From NCBI GenBank assembly GCA_016699835.1, contig CP064987.1:992001-1056000 (forward strand): DNA of 64,000 bases. Direction: 5' to 3'. Of this stretch, positions 8,780 through 17,715 are shown in pieces. This stretch comes from Phycisphaerales bacterium (GTDB lineage: Bacteria; Planctomycetota; Phycisphaerae; Phycisphaerales; UBA1924). Within the stretch, counting starts at the first letter, position 1. Every line of letters begins with the position of its first letter. Under the pieces are notes generated by a model that did no database searches, had not been told where the DNA came from, and saw only the letters and a program-made list of their open reading frames with translations. Position numbers and translations under genes: made by a program.

Positions 8780-9694
8780 ATGCCCGATCGACCCAAGCCC
8801 AACAAGCCCGGCGCGAAGGGGAAAGTTCTCGGACGCACGATCCGCGAGCATCCCGCGACCGATCCCGACGCCTCGCCCGTCGAGGCCGTGCGCCTGGGTG
8901 CGCTCGTCCATGAACTCCGCAATCTGCTCGATGGCTCGATGCGCTTCGTGCTCCTCGCACGCAAGGAACTCGAGCACGGCGTTGGTGTCGCGAGCACCGC
9001 GTCGGTCGATACCGCGCTGCGCCAACTCGACGTCGCCTCGCACGCCCTTGAGCGCATGTCCGGCCTCGCGCATGCCGCCCTGCAATCTAACTCCATGTCG
9101 ATCGGATCGGCGCTCCTTGTCGGGGCCGCACCCATCACGCTGGCGCAGGCGATCGACCACGCGGCCCTGGTCACCTCGGCCGTCGCCTCGCCGAGGACCA
9201 AGATCCTGACGAGCCTCGACCCCGCGATCGCGGACCTTCCCGCGGGGCCTCTGTACACCGTGCTCCTCAACGCGTTGCGGAACGCCGCTGAGTCCATCGG
9301 TCGGACCGATTCGGACGCCGCCCTCGCCCAAGGTCTCATCGAGATCCGCGCCATCGCGGTCACTCGCCCGAGTGGCGCGACGACTCGTACATCGACGGGC
9401 CATGTCCACGACACGTGGATCGAGGTCGAGGTCCTCGATGACGGCATCGGCCTCGCCACGCCGCCGGGCGTCCCCGCGCGGCTCTCCCTCCAGCCCACCC
9501 CGAGCCATCGCTCCGCGGGATTCGGCCTCGCCATCTGCTATCACATCGTCCGCGAACTTGGCGGCACGCTCGAACTCGCGACGCGCGTCCCGTCGCGCGA
9601 GGCCCCGCGCAAGGGCGCCTGCTTCCGCGCCATCGTCCCGCTGCGCAGCGCGAGCGACGAGACCATCGGCGCCTCCTCGGAGGGGGCGGCATGA
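8780..9694 (+). CDS. sensor histidine kinase of a two-component pair
   Basis: A cytoplasmic histidine kinase without transmembrane segments. The H-box LVHELRNLL carries the likely phosphorylated histidine (His44 with this start). The ATP-binding part shows the N-box (LLNALRNAAES), G1 (LDDGIG) and G2 (GFGLAICYHI) motifs in order. It probably phosphorylates the response regulator encoded next, since the genes overlap as ATGA at 9691. There is no recognisable sensory domain in the first 40 residues, so the input may come from a partner. The ATG at 8780 is preferred; a TTG at 8723 in the same frame would add 19 residues. Confidence 0.85.
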   Translation: MPDRPKPNKPGAKGKVLGRTIREHPATDPDASPVEAVRLGALVHELRNLLDGSMRFVLLARKELEHGVGVASTASVDTALRQLDVASHALERMSGLAHAALQSNSMSIGSALLVGAAPITLAQAIDHAALVTSAVASPRTKILTSLDPAIADLPAGPLYTVLLNALRNAAESIGRTDSDAALAQGLIEIRAIAVTRPSGATTRTSTGHVHDTWIEVEVLDDGIGLATPPGVPARLSLQPTPSHRSAGFGLAICYHIVRELGGTLELATRVPSREAPRKGACFRAIVPLRSASDETIGASSEGAA

Positions 9695-11163
9695 GCCTCC
9701 GCATCGCGCCACCCAAGGGCTCTGCCGGACGCGTCCTCATCGTCGATGACGACCCGATCGTCGCCGACTCCCTCGCCGAGTTCCTCAGTAGCGACGGCTT
9801 CGACTGCGCCACCGCAGGCAACGCCGGCGAGGCCATCGCGATGCTCCAGCGTGCCAACGAGGACGCCGACGCCGCGCCCTTCGATGTCGTGCTCTGCGAC
9901 ATCTCCCTCCCCGGCGAGAGCGGGATCGAACTCCTCCGCGACATCCGCCGCAAACGCCTGGGCTGCGCGGTCGTCATGCTCACGGGGTATGGCACGATCG
10001 AGTCCGCCGTGGAATCGCTGCGCCTGGGCGCGAGCGATTATCTCGTGAAGCCCATCGTTGATGCCGAGATCCGCTCGAGCCTCGATCGCGCGCTCCAGCA
10101 GCGGGCGCTCCTCGCGGAGAATCGCACGCTCCGCACACGCCTCGAGGGACGCCTGAGCGCCAGCGAGGTCATCGGCTCCGACCACCGCATGGCGAGGATC
10201 TTCGAACTCGTCGAGGCCGTCGCGCCCAGCAAGACCACCGTCCTGATGTGCGGCGAGAGCGGCACGGGCAAGAGCCTCATCGCCCACGCCATCCACCAGC
10301 GCAGCCCGCGCCACGACAAGCCCTACGTCGAACTATCCTGCGGGAGCATCCCCGAGACGCTGCTGGAGAGCGAACTCTTCGGGCACTCCAAGGGCGCGTT
10401 CACCGGCGCCCACGCCGACAAGGTCGGGCGCTTCCTCGCCGCTAACACGGGGACGATCTTCCTCGACGAGATCAACTCGGCCTCGCCCGCGATGCAGTTG
10501 AAACTCCTGCGCGTGCTCCAGGAGCGCCGCTTTGAGCCAGTCGGCAGCACGCAGACGATCGAGGTCGATGTCCGCGTGATCCTCGCGAGCAACCAGCCGC
10601 TGGAGCAACTCGTCGCCGAGGGTCGCTTCCGCCAGGACCTGTACTACCGCATCAACGTCGTGCCGATCGAGTTGCCGCCGCTACGCGACCGCGTGAGCGA
10701 CATCCCCCTCCTCGCCGAGCGATTCCTGCACAAGCACTCGGCGGACCTGGGGCGACAGGTCGTCGGCTTCACGCCCGACGCGATGAAAGCGCTCATGGCC
10801 TATCGCTACCCCGGCAACGTACGCGAACTTCAGAACATCATCGAGAGGGCCGCCGTCCTCGCCAAGGGGCAGACGATCACGCCCGCCGACCTTCCCGAGC
10901 AGATGGTGCATCCCGACGCCGCGCCGACGCACGCGGTCCACTCACCCGGTACAGACGACGCCGACGTGCCGTGGGAGCCGATGACGCTCGACGCCGCCCT
11001 TCGCGAGCCCGAACGCCGCATCCTCCTCAAGGCGCTGCGCGCGAACCACTGGAACCGCCAGAAGACAGCCGAGCAACTCGGCATCAACCGCACGACGCTC
11101 TACAAGAAACTCAAAGCCCTGGACATCGAGCCAACCGAAGACGACATCCGCGACGCTGGGTGA
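9691..11163 (+). CDS. NtrC-family sigma-54-dependent response regulator
   Basis: 490 residues in three domains. The receiver domain (about 15-125) has the acidic pair Asp20/Asp21, phospho-acceptor Asp70, Thr98 and Lys120. The AAA+ domain has Walker A GESGTGKS (188-195), the sigma-54-contacting GAFTGA loop (235-240) and Walker B FLDE (257-260). The C-terminal Fis-type helix-turn-helix lies near residues 450-482 (WNRQKTAEQLGINRTTLYKK). When phosphorylated by the overlapping kinase it should activate sigma-54 promoters; targets are not evident here. All catalytic motifs are intact. Confidence 0.95.
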   Translation: MSLRIAPPKGSAGRVLIVDDDPIVADSLAEFLSSDGFDCATAGNAGEAIAMLQRANEDADAAPFDVVLCDISLPGESGIELLRDIRRKRLGCAVVMLTGYGTIESAVESLRLGASDYLVKPIVDAEIRSSLDRALQQRALLAENRTLRTRLEGRLSASEVIGSDHRMARIFELVEAVAPSKTTVLMCGESGTGKSLIAHAIHQRSPRHDKPYVELSCGSIPETLLESELFGHSKGAFTGAHADKVGRFLAANTGTIFLDEINSASPAMQLKLLRVLQERRFEPVGSTQTIEVDVRVILASNQPLEQLVAEGRFRQDLYYRINVVPIELPPLRDRVSDIPLLAERFLHKHSADLGRQVVGFTPDAMKALMAYRYPGNVRELQNIIERAAVLAKGQTITPADLPEQMVHPDAAPTHAVHSPGTDDADVPWEPMTLDAALREPERRILLKALRANHWNRQKTAEQLGINRTTLYKKLKALDIEPTEDDIRDAG

Positions 11164-11223
11164 TGGCCCTTGGCTCCGCGCACACAAGAGCCGGATTGTG
11201 GGAACACACGAGGCCGATTCCAT

Positions 11224-12406
11224 CTACCGTCGTCGCCGACGCGCAGTTGCGGCGATCCCTACAAGGATCAGTGAGCCGAGCACGCCGGGCGGGGATGGTG
11301 GCGACGAAGCCGCGTGCACCGACGTCCACAAGGCCGATGTTGCCGCAAAAATGGAGTCCATCGTTCGAAACGAGAAGCGAGCCGATATTACGATCAAGCG
11401 GCACATCCACGCCGTGCAGTTGAAGAAACTCGTTCGCCCTCATCGCACCGGTCTCCTGCGTCCAGATCCAGGAGCCGCCGCCGGCGCTCTGGCTCAGCGA
11501 GCCCACGAGCACGCGGCCATCGAACGACGCGTACCGTGGAAAGATGTTCGCTCCCGCGAGCGGTCCACCGAACACCCAGGGCTCGACGACGCCGTCGCGG
11601 GAGACGTACCGCAGGCCGGGTCCCGCATCGGAAACATAGAAGATCATACGTCCGTCGCCGCTGATCGCACCGACGCCGCCGATCTGGATCGGGACTCCCG
11701 CCGGATCGAGAACCGGAGTGAGCGACGCCGCGCCGTCCGCCCAGATCCACGGCCGATCCGTCGACAATGAACTTGGAGCCCAATCACCGACCACGATACT
11801 TCCATCGCTCGACACCCCGTTGGTCTGGTTCCATGTGCTCCCGCCGGGGAAGGGGGGGATCTGGGCACCGCCGGATTCCGTCCAGCGGTACGCCGTCTTG
11901 CGGCCCTCGCCCGGACGGTCGAAGCCCGCGACGAGCATCGCCACGCTCCCGTCGTGGTTGAGATGGGTCACGAACCCCTGGCGCTCCTGTCCGACGAGCG
12001 TCAGGTTCGGAAGATCGCGCGTGGTGCCGTCGTCGTAATACAACCGTGGCGGCGCCAGCGCGCCGCTCGTGCCGATCGAGATCACACGCCCGTCCCCGGA
12101 GATGACCGCGCCGAATCCGACACCATACTCCGTTCGCGTTCCGCCCGGGGTGTACCGGAAGACTGGTCCGCGGGCGGAATCATCTAGATTGAAGCTGTAT
12201 CCGACGACCACCCCGGAATCAGAAATGCTCGTCACATTGGTGCGTGTGAAGCCCGCTAAGGGTTCAATGTACTCGATCGAGGGCGTCTGGGCGAGGGCCT
12301 GCCCCGCCAGACTCAGGAAACCGACGGCACTTCCGATTGCCGCCCGAACCCAAACCTCCCGCCGAGCCGTGGTCCGCACTGTACCGCTGTTCGTCTCGCA
12401 CCGCAT
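11224..12406 (-). CDS. HAF-repeat secreted protein with PEP-CTERM-like tail, frameshifted near 11290
   Basis: A secreted beta-propeller-like protein. It starts at the ATG at 12406, 7 bases after a GGAGG ribosome site, with a signal peptide ending near LAGQALAQ. The body has repeated units such as ISDSGVVVGYS, ISGDGRVISIG, VSSDGSIVVGDW and ISGDGRMIFYV, as in HAF-type extracellular repeat proteins. In the reading frame used for the body the C-terminus becomes Arg/Cys-rich nonsense after GFVATIPA and runs on to 11111, into the 3' end of the opposite sigma-54 regulator. In the neighbouring frame the same DNA reads PGVLGSLILVGIAATARRRR and stops at 11224, an excellent PEP-CTERM-type tail. A one-base change in the C/G-rich stretch near 11290 would join them. 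This is either a sequencing error or a real recent frameshift. Confidence 0.75.
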
Positions 12407-12565
12407 CTGGCCGCCTCCAAGCCCCGTCAGGTTGGACCCTGTCACACTGGGGCCTCCAGGGAGGAATGTGCACCACGATTCCGGTTTGTCAACCAAAGTG
12501 GCCAGAACTTAGAAGATTCGGGGAAACGACGAGGCCCGCGCTCACCTGCACCCGACCCCAAGCGC

Positions 12566-13714
12566 CTACTTCGACGCCATCGGCAGGAACTTCTCCACCA
12601 CCTCCAACGCCGCGTGGAGATATTTCGGGTTCCCCTCGCGCTCGATCAGCGCCGGGGCACACGCCGCCGCCAGCACTCGACGCACGCACGCCAGATGCGC
12701 ATAGTCGCCATCCTCGGCCGCTCCCCCTCCGCTCCCGCCACCACCCATCCCCCGCTCCCGCCGCAGCCGCGCCAGTTCCGAGACCGGCTTGATCCCGTGC
12801 AGGAACTGCTCGTGCCCCCAGAACTGCCGCTCGAGATAGAGCGCATCCTCCAGCCAGTGCCCGGGATGCACGAGCGCCATGTCGATCAACACGCACCCCC
12901 CCTCCCCCGCCGCATCGTTTCCGCTCTCTCCCGCAGTCGAGCAAAACGGCGCACCGCCACCAATCGCAAACCCGTTCTCCCCCCCCGGCATCGTCGGCGT
13001 CCCGTTCTCCTTTGAACGCCGCATCGCGTTGCCCGGGTGCACATCCCCATGGCACCACGCGTTGATCGGCCTCGCGTGCCACGTGTTGAGCAGCCCCGGC
13101 AGCGCCCGCCCCACTTGCCGCAACGCCTCGCTCCACCGCGGTGCATCGGCAATCACATGATCCCGCGCCTCCTCGCGCCCGCGCGCAATCAGCGCCTCCC
13201 AGTCCGGCTCCTTCACCGCCCGACCGGCCTTCGAGTCCACCGGATGGGCCGCCACCGCCCGCGACTGGAACTCCACCACCGCCTCGAGCATGTCTCGCAC
13301 GTCCTGCTCAACGAGGTGGCACCCATGCCCGCCCAGCGGCGAGCCCGACAGCCGCTCCACCACCACCCACGCCAGGTCATACCCCCCGACCTCCGTCCCG
13401 CACGCCACAACCCTCGGCACAGGCAACCCCGCGCCATCCGCCCACCCCTGGTCGTCCACCTTCCCAAGCCGCGATGTCCAGCGATACTCCACAGGACCCA
13501 CCGGCAACTTCACGAGCACCGGCACACACCCGCCGTTCTCAAAGGACCACAACGAGAACCCCGTCGCCGCCCCTCCACGCTGCCACTGCGAGCGGAACCA
13601 CTCGATCGGGCCCAATCGCCCGCCGCAGTGGTCCCGCAGCACCGGCTCCAGCATGTGCGCCAGACCATCGGCGTCCTCGGCCGACATCCCAGCATTCACC
13701 CCGTGTTCCGCCAT
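12566..13714 (-). CDS. aminoglycoside phosphotransferase (APH)-family kinase-like protein
   Basis: A small-molecule kinase fold of about 382 residues. The catalytic loop HGDVHPGN (Asp224) and the metal-binding Asp of VLIDMALVH (Asp278) are both present, as in APH/choline-kinase-type phosphotransferases. A Gly-rich, low-complexity insert of about 40 residues lies between the catalytic loop and the metal Asp, and another Gly-rich stretch follows near residue 325. The substrate is unknown; the family covers sugars, choline and antibiotics, and nothing here indicates resistance. The ATG at 13714 follows a GGAGGTG ribosome site, which favours it over an ATG 27 bases upstream. The gene lies downstream of rsmA on the same strand. 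Confidence 0.8.
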   Translation of the reverse strand: MAEHGVNAGMSAEDADGLAHMLEPVLRDHCGGRLGPIEWFRSQWQRGGAATGFSLWSFENGGCVPVLVKLPVGPVEYRWTSRLGKVDDQGWADGAGLPVPRVVACGTEVGGYDLAWVVVERLSGSPLGGHGCHLVEQDVRDMLEAVVEFQSRAVAAHPVDSKAGRAVKEPDWEALIARGREEARDHVIADAPRWSEALRQVGRALPGLLNTWHARPINAWCHGDVHPGNAMRRSKENGTPTMPGGENGFAIGGGAPFCSTAGESGNDAAGEGGCVLIDMALVHPGHWLEDALYLERQFWGHEQFLHGIKPVSELARLRRERGMGGGGSGGGAAEDGDYAHLACVRRVLAAACAPALIEREGNPKYLHAALEVVEKFLPMASK

Positions 13715-13771
13715 CGCACCTCCAGAATACACCCACTCCACGAAACCCTCAACTCGAACTCGTCGCGTCGA

Positions 13772-14653
13772 TCACGCCTCGCCAGAACGCCCCCCCGCCG
13801 CCTCCCACGCCCGCCACAACGCCTCCATCTCGTCCAGATTCAGATCCTCCGCCCGCCTCGATGGATCAATCCCCATCGGCATCTCAAACCCCCGCCCCAG
13901 CACCGATCCCAGTTGCTTCCGCCGCTTCCCCAGCACCATCTGGGCAAAGTCGAACAGCCCGCGCGCGTCCAGATCCTGGGTTCCTCCCCGCCGCCGGATC
14001 GCCATCATCACGCTCGTCACGTCAGGCCTCGGCCAGAAGCACTCCCCCGGCAGGACCGCGACACGCTCCACCTCCGCCACACGCTGCGCGAGGATCCCCA
14101 CAGGCCCGAACTCCTTCGACCCAGGCTTCGCCATCATCCGATCCCCAACCTCGCGCTGGATCGTCACATACATCCCCCGGCACACCGCCCCACCGTCCGC
14201 GCCCGACCATTCCGCGAGCAGCGTCGTCATCACCCCCGTCCCCGCGCCATACGGCAGGTTCGACACCAGCACAAACTCATGTCTCCTGGCTCTCTCCATC
14301 GCCGCCTCTATCGCCGCACGCAGCGCCGGCGCAAGCGTCCGCTTCCCCTCCAGGCAATCGCCCTCGACCAGCACGAATCGCTCGCTCAGCGATGCGTATC
14401 GCTCACGCAGATGCGCGCACAACCCGCGATCGATCTCCGCCGCCACTACCACGCACCCGCGTGCCACCAACTCATCCGTCAATGTCCCCGTCCCTGGCCC
14501 GACCTCGAGCACGACATCCCCCGCCCCCACGCCCGCCGCATCGACGAGTTTGCGGATCAGGTTCTGGTCGAGCAGGAAGTTCTGCCCGAACTGCTTCCGG
14601 GGCGAGAGCCCGCGCGACTCCAGAATCAGTCGAATCTCGGCCAGTGACTGCAT
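13772..14653 (-). CDS. rsmA: RsmA (KsgA), 16S rRNA dimethyladenosine transferase
   Basis: Dimethylates two adjacent adenosines in the 3' hairpin of 16S rRNA during small-subunit assembly. The N-terminal signature QFGQNFLLD (21-29), the SAM-binding motif EVGPGTGTLT (50-59) and the catalytic NLPY (132-135) are all present, and the length of 293 residues is normal. It starts 3 bases after the HAD-hydrolase stop, so it belongs to the GGDEF-HAD-rsmA transcription unit, with the phosphotransferase gene further downstream. Confidence 0.95.
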   Translation of the reverse strand: MQSLAEIRLILESRGLSPRKQFGQNFLLDQNLIRKLVDAAGVGAGDVVLEVGPGTGTLTDELVARGCVVVAAEIDRGLCAHLRERYASLSERFVLVEGDCLEGKRTLAPALRAAIEAAMERARRHEFVLVSNLPYGAGTGVMTTLLAEWSGADGGAVCRGMYVTIQREVGDRMMAKPGSKEFGPVGILAQRVAEVERVAVLPGECFWPRPDVTSVMMAIRRRGGTQDLDARGLFDFAQMVLGKRRKQLGSVLGRGFEMPMGIDPSRRAEDLNLDEMEALWRAWEAAGGRSGEA

Positions 14654-14656
14654 GCG

Positions 14657-15577
14657 TTACCACGCTCCCGAGAGGACCATCTCCACCGCCGCCGCCACGC
14701 CATCCTCGTTGTTCGATTTAGTCATCCGTTTCGCCGCCCGCTTCGCCTCCTCCACGCCGTTCCCCATCGCGATCCCCAGCGCCGCGTTCTTGAGGAGCAC
14801 GACGTCATTCACCTGATCGCCGATGGCGCAGATCCGCGCGACATCCCGCCCGCGCCGCTTCGCCAACGCACACACCGCGTCCCACTTGTTCGCCTTGCTG
14901 TGGAACACTTCGAGGATGTGCGTGGACTCGCCGTCCTCCTCCTCGCGCACCACCGCCGGAAAGTTGTGCATCACCGTCTCGCCGCCGAACTCGCCATGGA
15001 TCGCGCGTTCCAACGGCATCAACCGACTCGCATACGAGCACGCCCCCACGCGCACTGTGTGCTCCGGATGCTCATCATCCTCCACCCGCCGAACCTCGCG
15101 ATACTGAATCCGATGCTCGTCGAACCACCACCGCGTCGTCGGGTCCAGCCGCTCCCCGCCGCGACCCGTCACCACGAGATAGTCGTACCCCGTCTCCAGC
15201 GGATCCTTGAGGACCAGGGCCGCGTGCCCGTGATCCACGATCCGCGTCGTCACGCCCCGCGCCACGTCCGTCGGCAAGCCGAACCGCTCACGCGTCCTTC
15301 GCTCCACCGGGCACGCGATGATCGACCCCCCCGCCACGACCACGTGCTCTTCCTGCCGGATCCGCTCGAGCGCCCCCAGACACTCCACAAGCCCACGCCC
15401 CGTGCAGATCGTCACCAGCACCCCTGCCTTTCGCGCCCGTTCGATCGCCCCGACGTTCGCCTCGCTCACGCGACCGCGCGAGTCCAGAAGCGTTCCATCG
15501 AGATCGATCGCCAGGACGTCATACGCCGGCGTGCCCGCTCGCCCTTGATGTGGAGTTTCAACCTCGCGTTGGCTCAC
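14657..15577 (-). CDS. HAD-superfamily hydrolase, Cof-type phosphatase
   Basis: 306 residues. Motif I DLDGTLLDS holds the nucleophile Asp25 and Asp27. A later GDQVNDVVLLKNAALGIAMG is the motif IV region typical of Cof-type (class IIB cap) phosphatases, which act on sugar phosphates, nucleotides or flavin precursors. The GTG start at 15577 overlaps the stop of the GGDEF gene as GTGA, so translation is coupled. The precise substrate cannot be deduced. Confidence 0.88.
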   Translation of the reverse strand: MSQREVETPHQGRAGTPAYDVLAIDLDGTLLDSRGRVSEANVGAIERARKAGVLVTICTGRGLVECLGALERIRQEEHVVVAGGSIIACPVERRTRERFGLPTDVARGVTTRIVDHGHAALVLKDPLETGYDYLVVTGRGGERLDPTTRWWFDEHRIQYREVRRVEDDEHPEHTVRVGACSYASRLMPLERAIHGEFGGETVMHNFPAVVREEEDGESTHILEVFHSKANKWDAVCALAKRRGRDVARICAIGDQVNDVVLLKNAALGIAMGNGVEEAKRAAKRMTKSNNEDGVAAAVEMVLSGAW

Positions 15578-16962
15578 GGCCTGAGCGTACGCCCATCACC
15601 GCTGATCGCGTCGCCGCCCGTCGCCCCGAAGACGATCGCGTTCTTCCCCAGGCGCTTGCTCTGCATCGACCGCTCGTCGGCCTTGCGCAGGAGTTCCGTC
15701 GCCGACGCCCCGTCCCACGGATACGTCGCCAGCCCGCCCGACACCGTCAATGTTCCCGGGGCGCTCCCGCCCAGTTTGGGGAACCGGTGCGCGTTGATCT
15801 GCGACTGGAACCGCTGCGCGATGTCGAACACGGTCTTGGGGTGCTTGCTCTCGGGCGAGCGCGGCCCGCGCGGGTCATAGAAGACCACCGCGAACTCGTC
15901 GCCGCCGATCCGACAGACTCGATCGCTCGGACGGATCACGCTCTGCATCAGGCGCACCGTCTCGACGAGGATCTCGTCCCCCGCCTCGTGGCTGTACTGG
16001 TCGTTGTACCGCTTGAAATCATCGATGTCGAACATCAGCACGGTGACGTTCCACCGCTGCTCACGCGCCGCCTCGATCGCCGTCGCCAGATAACGCTCGA
16101 AGTATCGACGGTTCCACGCCCCCGTCAGCGGGTCCATGAACGCGGCCTGACGCAACTGCATCTGCTGGTCACGTAGCCGCAGCCAACTCGCCAGCCACGA
16201 CGCGTGCGCCAGCAACTCCGACGCGTCCGAACCGCTCGCCAGAAGCCGTCCGTACACCACCGCCTGGTAACTCACCGGCACGCCCACCACGCCGAGCGCC
16301 TGGGGCGCACTCGGCTCGGCGGCGACAAACTCCACCGTCGGATCGCCGCAGCGACCTCGAATCTGCTCCAACGCCACCGGCAGAATGTCACGCCCCTGCA
16401 GCATGCACTCGACGATTGGCCCATCACCAAGATCGAGCACCGCCGCACGAGGCCCAAAGTCGGTCATCGCGCCCTCGGGAGGCTGGGGCAAAGACTGCTC
16501 GCTCTCCGCCGAAACAGGCACCGAGACGCGAGAACTTTCCGTCCCTTGCACGCGCCCCTCGGTCGGGACGCTGAGCAGGCTCCGCACGCCCTCGCTCGCC
16601 GAAGAGCCATCGATCGACGCGTCCAGAAGGCCCTTCGCCTCCGACGTGTCCTGCCCGACAATCCCGCACACTCTCACGCCCGGATCGACCATCCGAAGCG
16701 CGCGGAGAAAATCCACAAACCGCTCGCGTCCGCCGCCATCCTCGGCCGACCCAAGCCACGCCTGCGCGTCGCCCGCCAGAATCACCACAGACTGCGTCGG
16801 CGATTCCTCGTCGATCGGCGTCGCGAGTTCACCGATCGCCTCGTACGCCGCGCCGACTCGGACCAACTCAAAGTGGGCATCGCGACGCAATGTGGCGTCC
16901 AGCCCCGTCCGTCCGACGAGGATCACCCGAACACCCGTTGTGTGATCGATCAAACCCACCAA
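15574..16962 (-). CDS. diguanylate cyclase (GGDEF) with an N-terminal receiver-like region
   Basis: Makes the second messenger cyclic di-GMP. The C-terminal GGDEF domain (about 270-450) has DIDDFKRYND (312-321), an intact GGDEF active site (353-357) and an RxxD product-inhibition site (RPSD, 344-347) at the canonical 5-residue distance. The N-terminal 120 residues have an alternating strand/helix pattern resembling a receiver domain without a clear phospho-acceptor, followed by a linker and a second mixed region (170-245). No transmembrane helix. The frame opens with TTG at 16962, 6 bases after GGAGG; a GTG one codon later is equally possible. It is translationally coupled to the HAD gene. 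Confidence 0.9.
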   Translation of the reverse strand: MVGLIDHTTGVRVILVGRTGLDATLRRDAHFELVRVGAAYEAIGELATPIDEESPTQSVVILAGDAQAWLGSAEDGGGRERFVDFLRALRMVDPGVRVCGIVGQDTSEAKGLLDASIDGSSASEGVRSLLSVPTEGRVQGTESSRVSVPVSAESEQSLPQPPEGAMTDFGPRAAVLDLGDGPIVECMLQGRDILPVALEQIRGRCGDPTVEFVAAEPSAPQALGVVGVPVSYQAVVYGRLLASGSDASELLAHASWLASWLRLRDQQMQLRQAAFMDPLTGAWNRRYFERYLATAIEAAREQRWNVTVLMFDIDDFKRYNDQYSHEAGDEILVETVRLMQSVIRPSDRVCRIGGDEFAVVFYDPRGPRSPESKHPKTVFDIAQRFQSQINAHRFPKLGGSAPGTLTVSGGLATYPWDGASATELLRKADERSMQSKRLGKNAIVFGATGGDAISGDGRTLRP

Positions 16963-17075
16963 CCGCGGCCTCCACGCAGAATCCCAGTCTTTATCGTCCC
17001 TTCAACCACCCGAATCGAGCAGACCCACCCGATTCACGACCACGATCGCACCATACCCAACACCCCATAACTCAT

Positions 17076-17672
17076 TCACGATTCCGTACGCCCGTGCTCG
17101 TTCCCCGGATCGCCCATCAGCATCCGCAGTTCCTCGGCCGTAAGGTCCGGGCCGCTCGCCGACTCCGGATCGCGATCCGCGACCACAGGGTCCGAGAACG
17201 CATGTCCCGTGAACCCCGACAACCGCAACTTTGGGCCGCCCGGCGCGCTCGAGTCGCCACGCCCCCGGATCACGTCGGCCAAACCCGATCGGACCACGAC
17301 TTCGGGCTTTGTAGGCACGTCCTTGGCGCCGCCCGCGGCACCAGTGCTTCTTAGTTCAGCCGTGCTCGAACGCGAGAGCGCCGTGCCATCAAACTTCCAG
17401 ATCGGCGTCTCCGGGCGATATCGCTCCACGACGCCGATCACCGCACCGAGTTCTTTCAGTCGTCGCGGCTCGACGACCAGCAGCACGGCCCGCGTGCCGC
17501 CGTTGTCCCGGACCACATCCGCGAGCGTCATCGCCCCCGAGGTCCACTCGCTCCAGGTCAGGCCGCGCCTTCGGAGCGCCTCGCCGAGTTTCGGATGCAC
17601 CTCGCCGGCGTGATAGACCACGCACCGCGCCCGCCCGGATTCCGTTCGTGTTCCGCCCGATGGCTCCGCCAT
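17076..17672 (-). CDS. hypothetical protein, receiver-like N-terminal half
   Basis: 198 residues. The first 95 have a strand-helix alternation (ARCVVYHAGEVHPKLGEALR, AVLLVVEPRRLKELGAVIGV) resembling an atypical receiver or other Rossmann-like fold, without phosphorylation residues. The rest is polar and probably disordered, ending in a short helix (LTAEELRMLMGD). No signal peptide. It lies between murG and the GGDEF gene on the same strand. The similarity in style to the N-terminal part of the GGDEF protein suggests a signalling role, but I do not recognise the family. Confidence 0.6.
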   Translation of the reverse strand: MAEPSGGTRTESGRARCVVYHAGEVHPKLGEALRRRGLTWSEWTSGAMTLADVVRDNGGTRAVLLVVEPRRLKELGAVIGVVERYRPETPIWKFDGTALSRSSTAELRSTGAAGGAKDVPTKPEVVVRSGLADVIRGRGDSSAPGGPKLRLSGFTGHAFSDPVVADRDPESASGPDLTAEELRMLMGDPGNEHGRTES

Positions 17673-17715
17673 GCCCAGAGCGTAGGTCGATCGCGTCTCC
17701 GATCGGCCTGCGGAA

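Noticed and set aside
5684..9712. Very long minus-strand open frame opposite ileS and the histidine kinase
   Set aside because: Its translation is Arg/Glu/Val/Leu-rich without domains and mirrors the G+C-biased third positions of the real plus-strand genes.
11111..11223. C-terminal extension of the HAF-repeat protein to 11111
   Set aside because: Overlaps the opposite regulator's coding end and is low-complexity; the PEP-CTERM tail in the next frame ends at 11224.
13037..14721. Two long plus-strand open frames opposite rsmA and the phosphotransferase
   Set aside because: Pro/His/Arg/Ser-rich antisense shadows; the minus-strand genes have clear motifs and ribosome sites.
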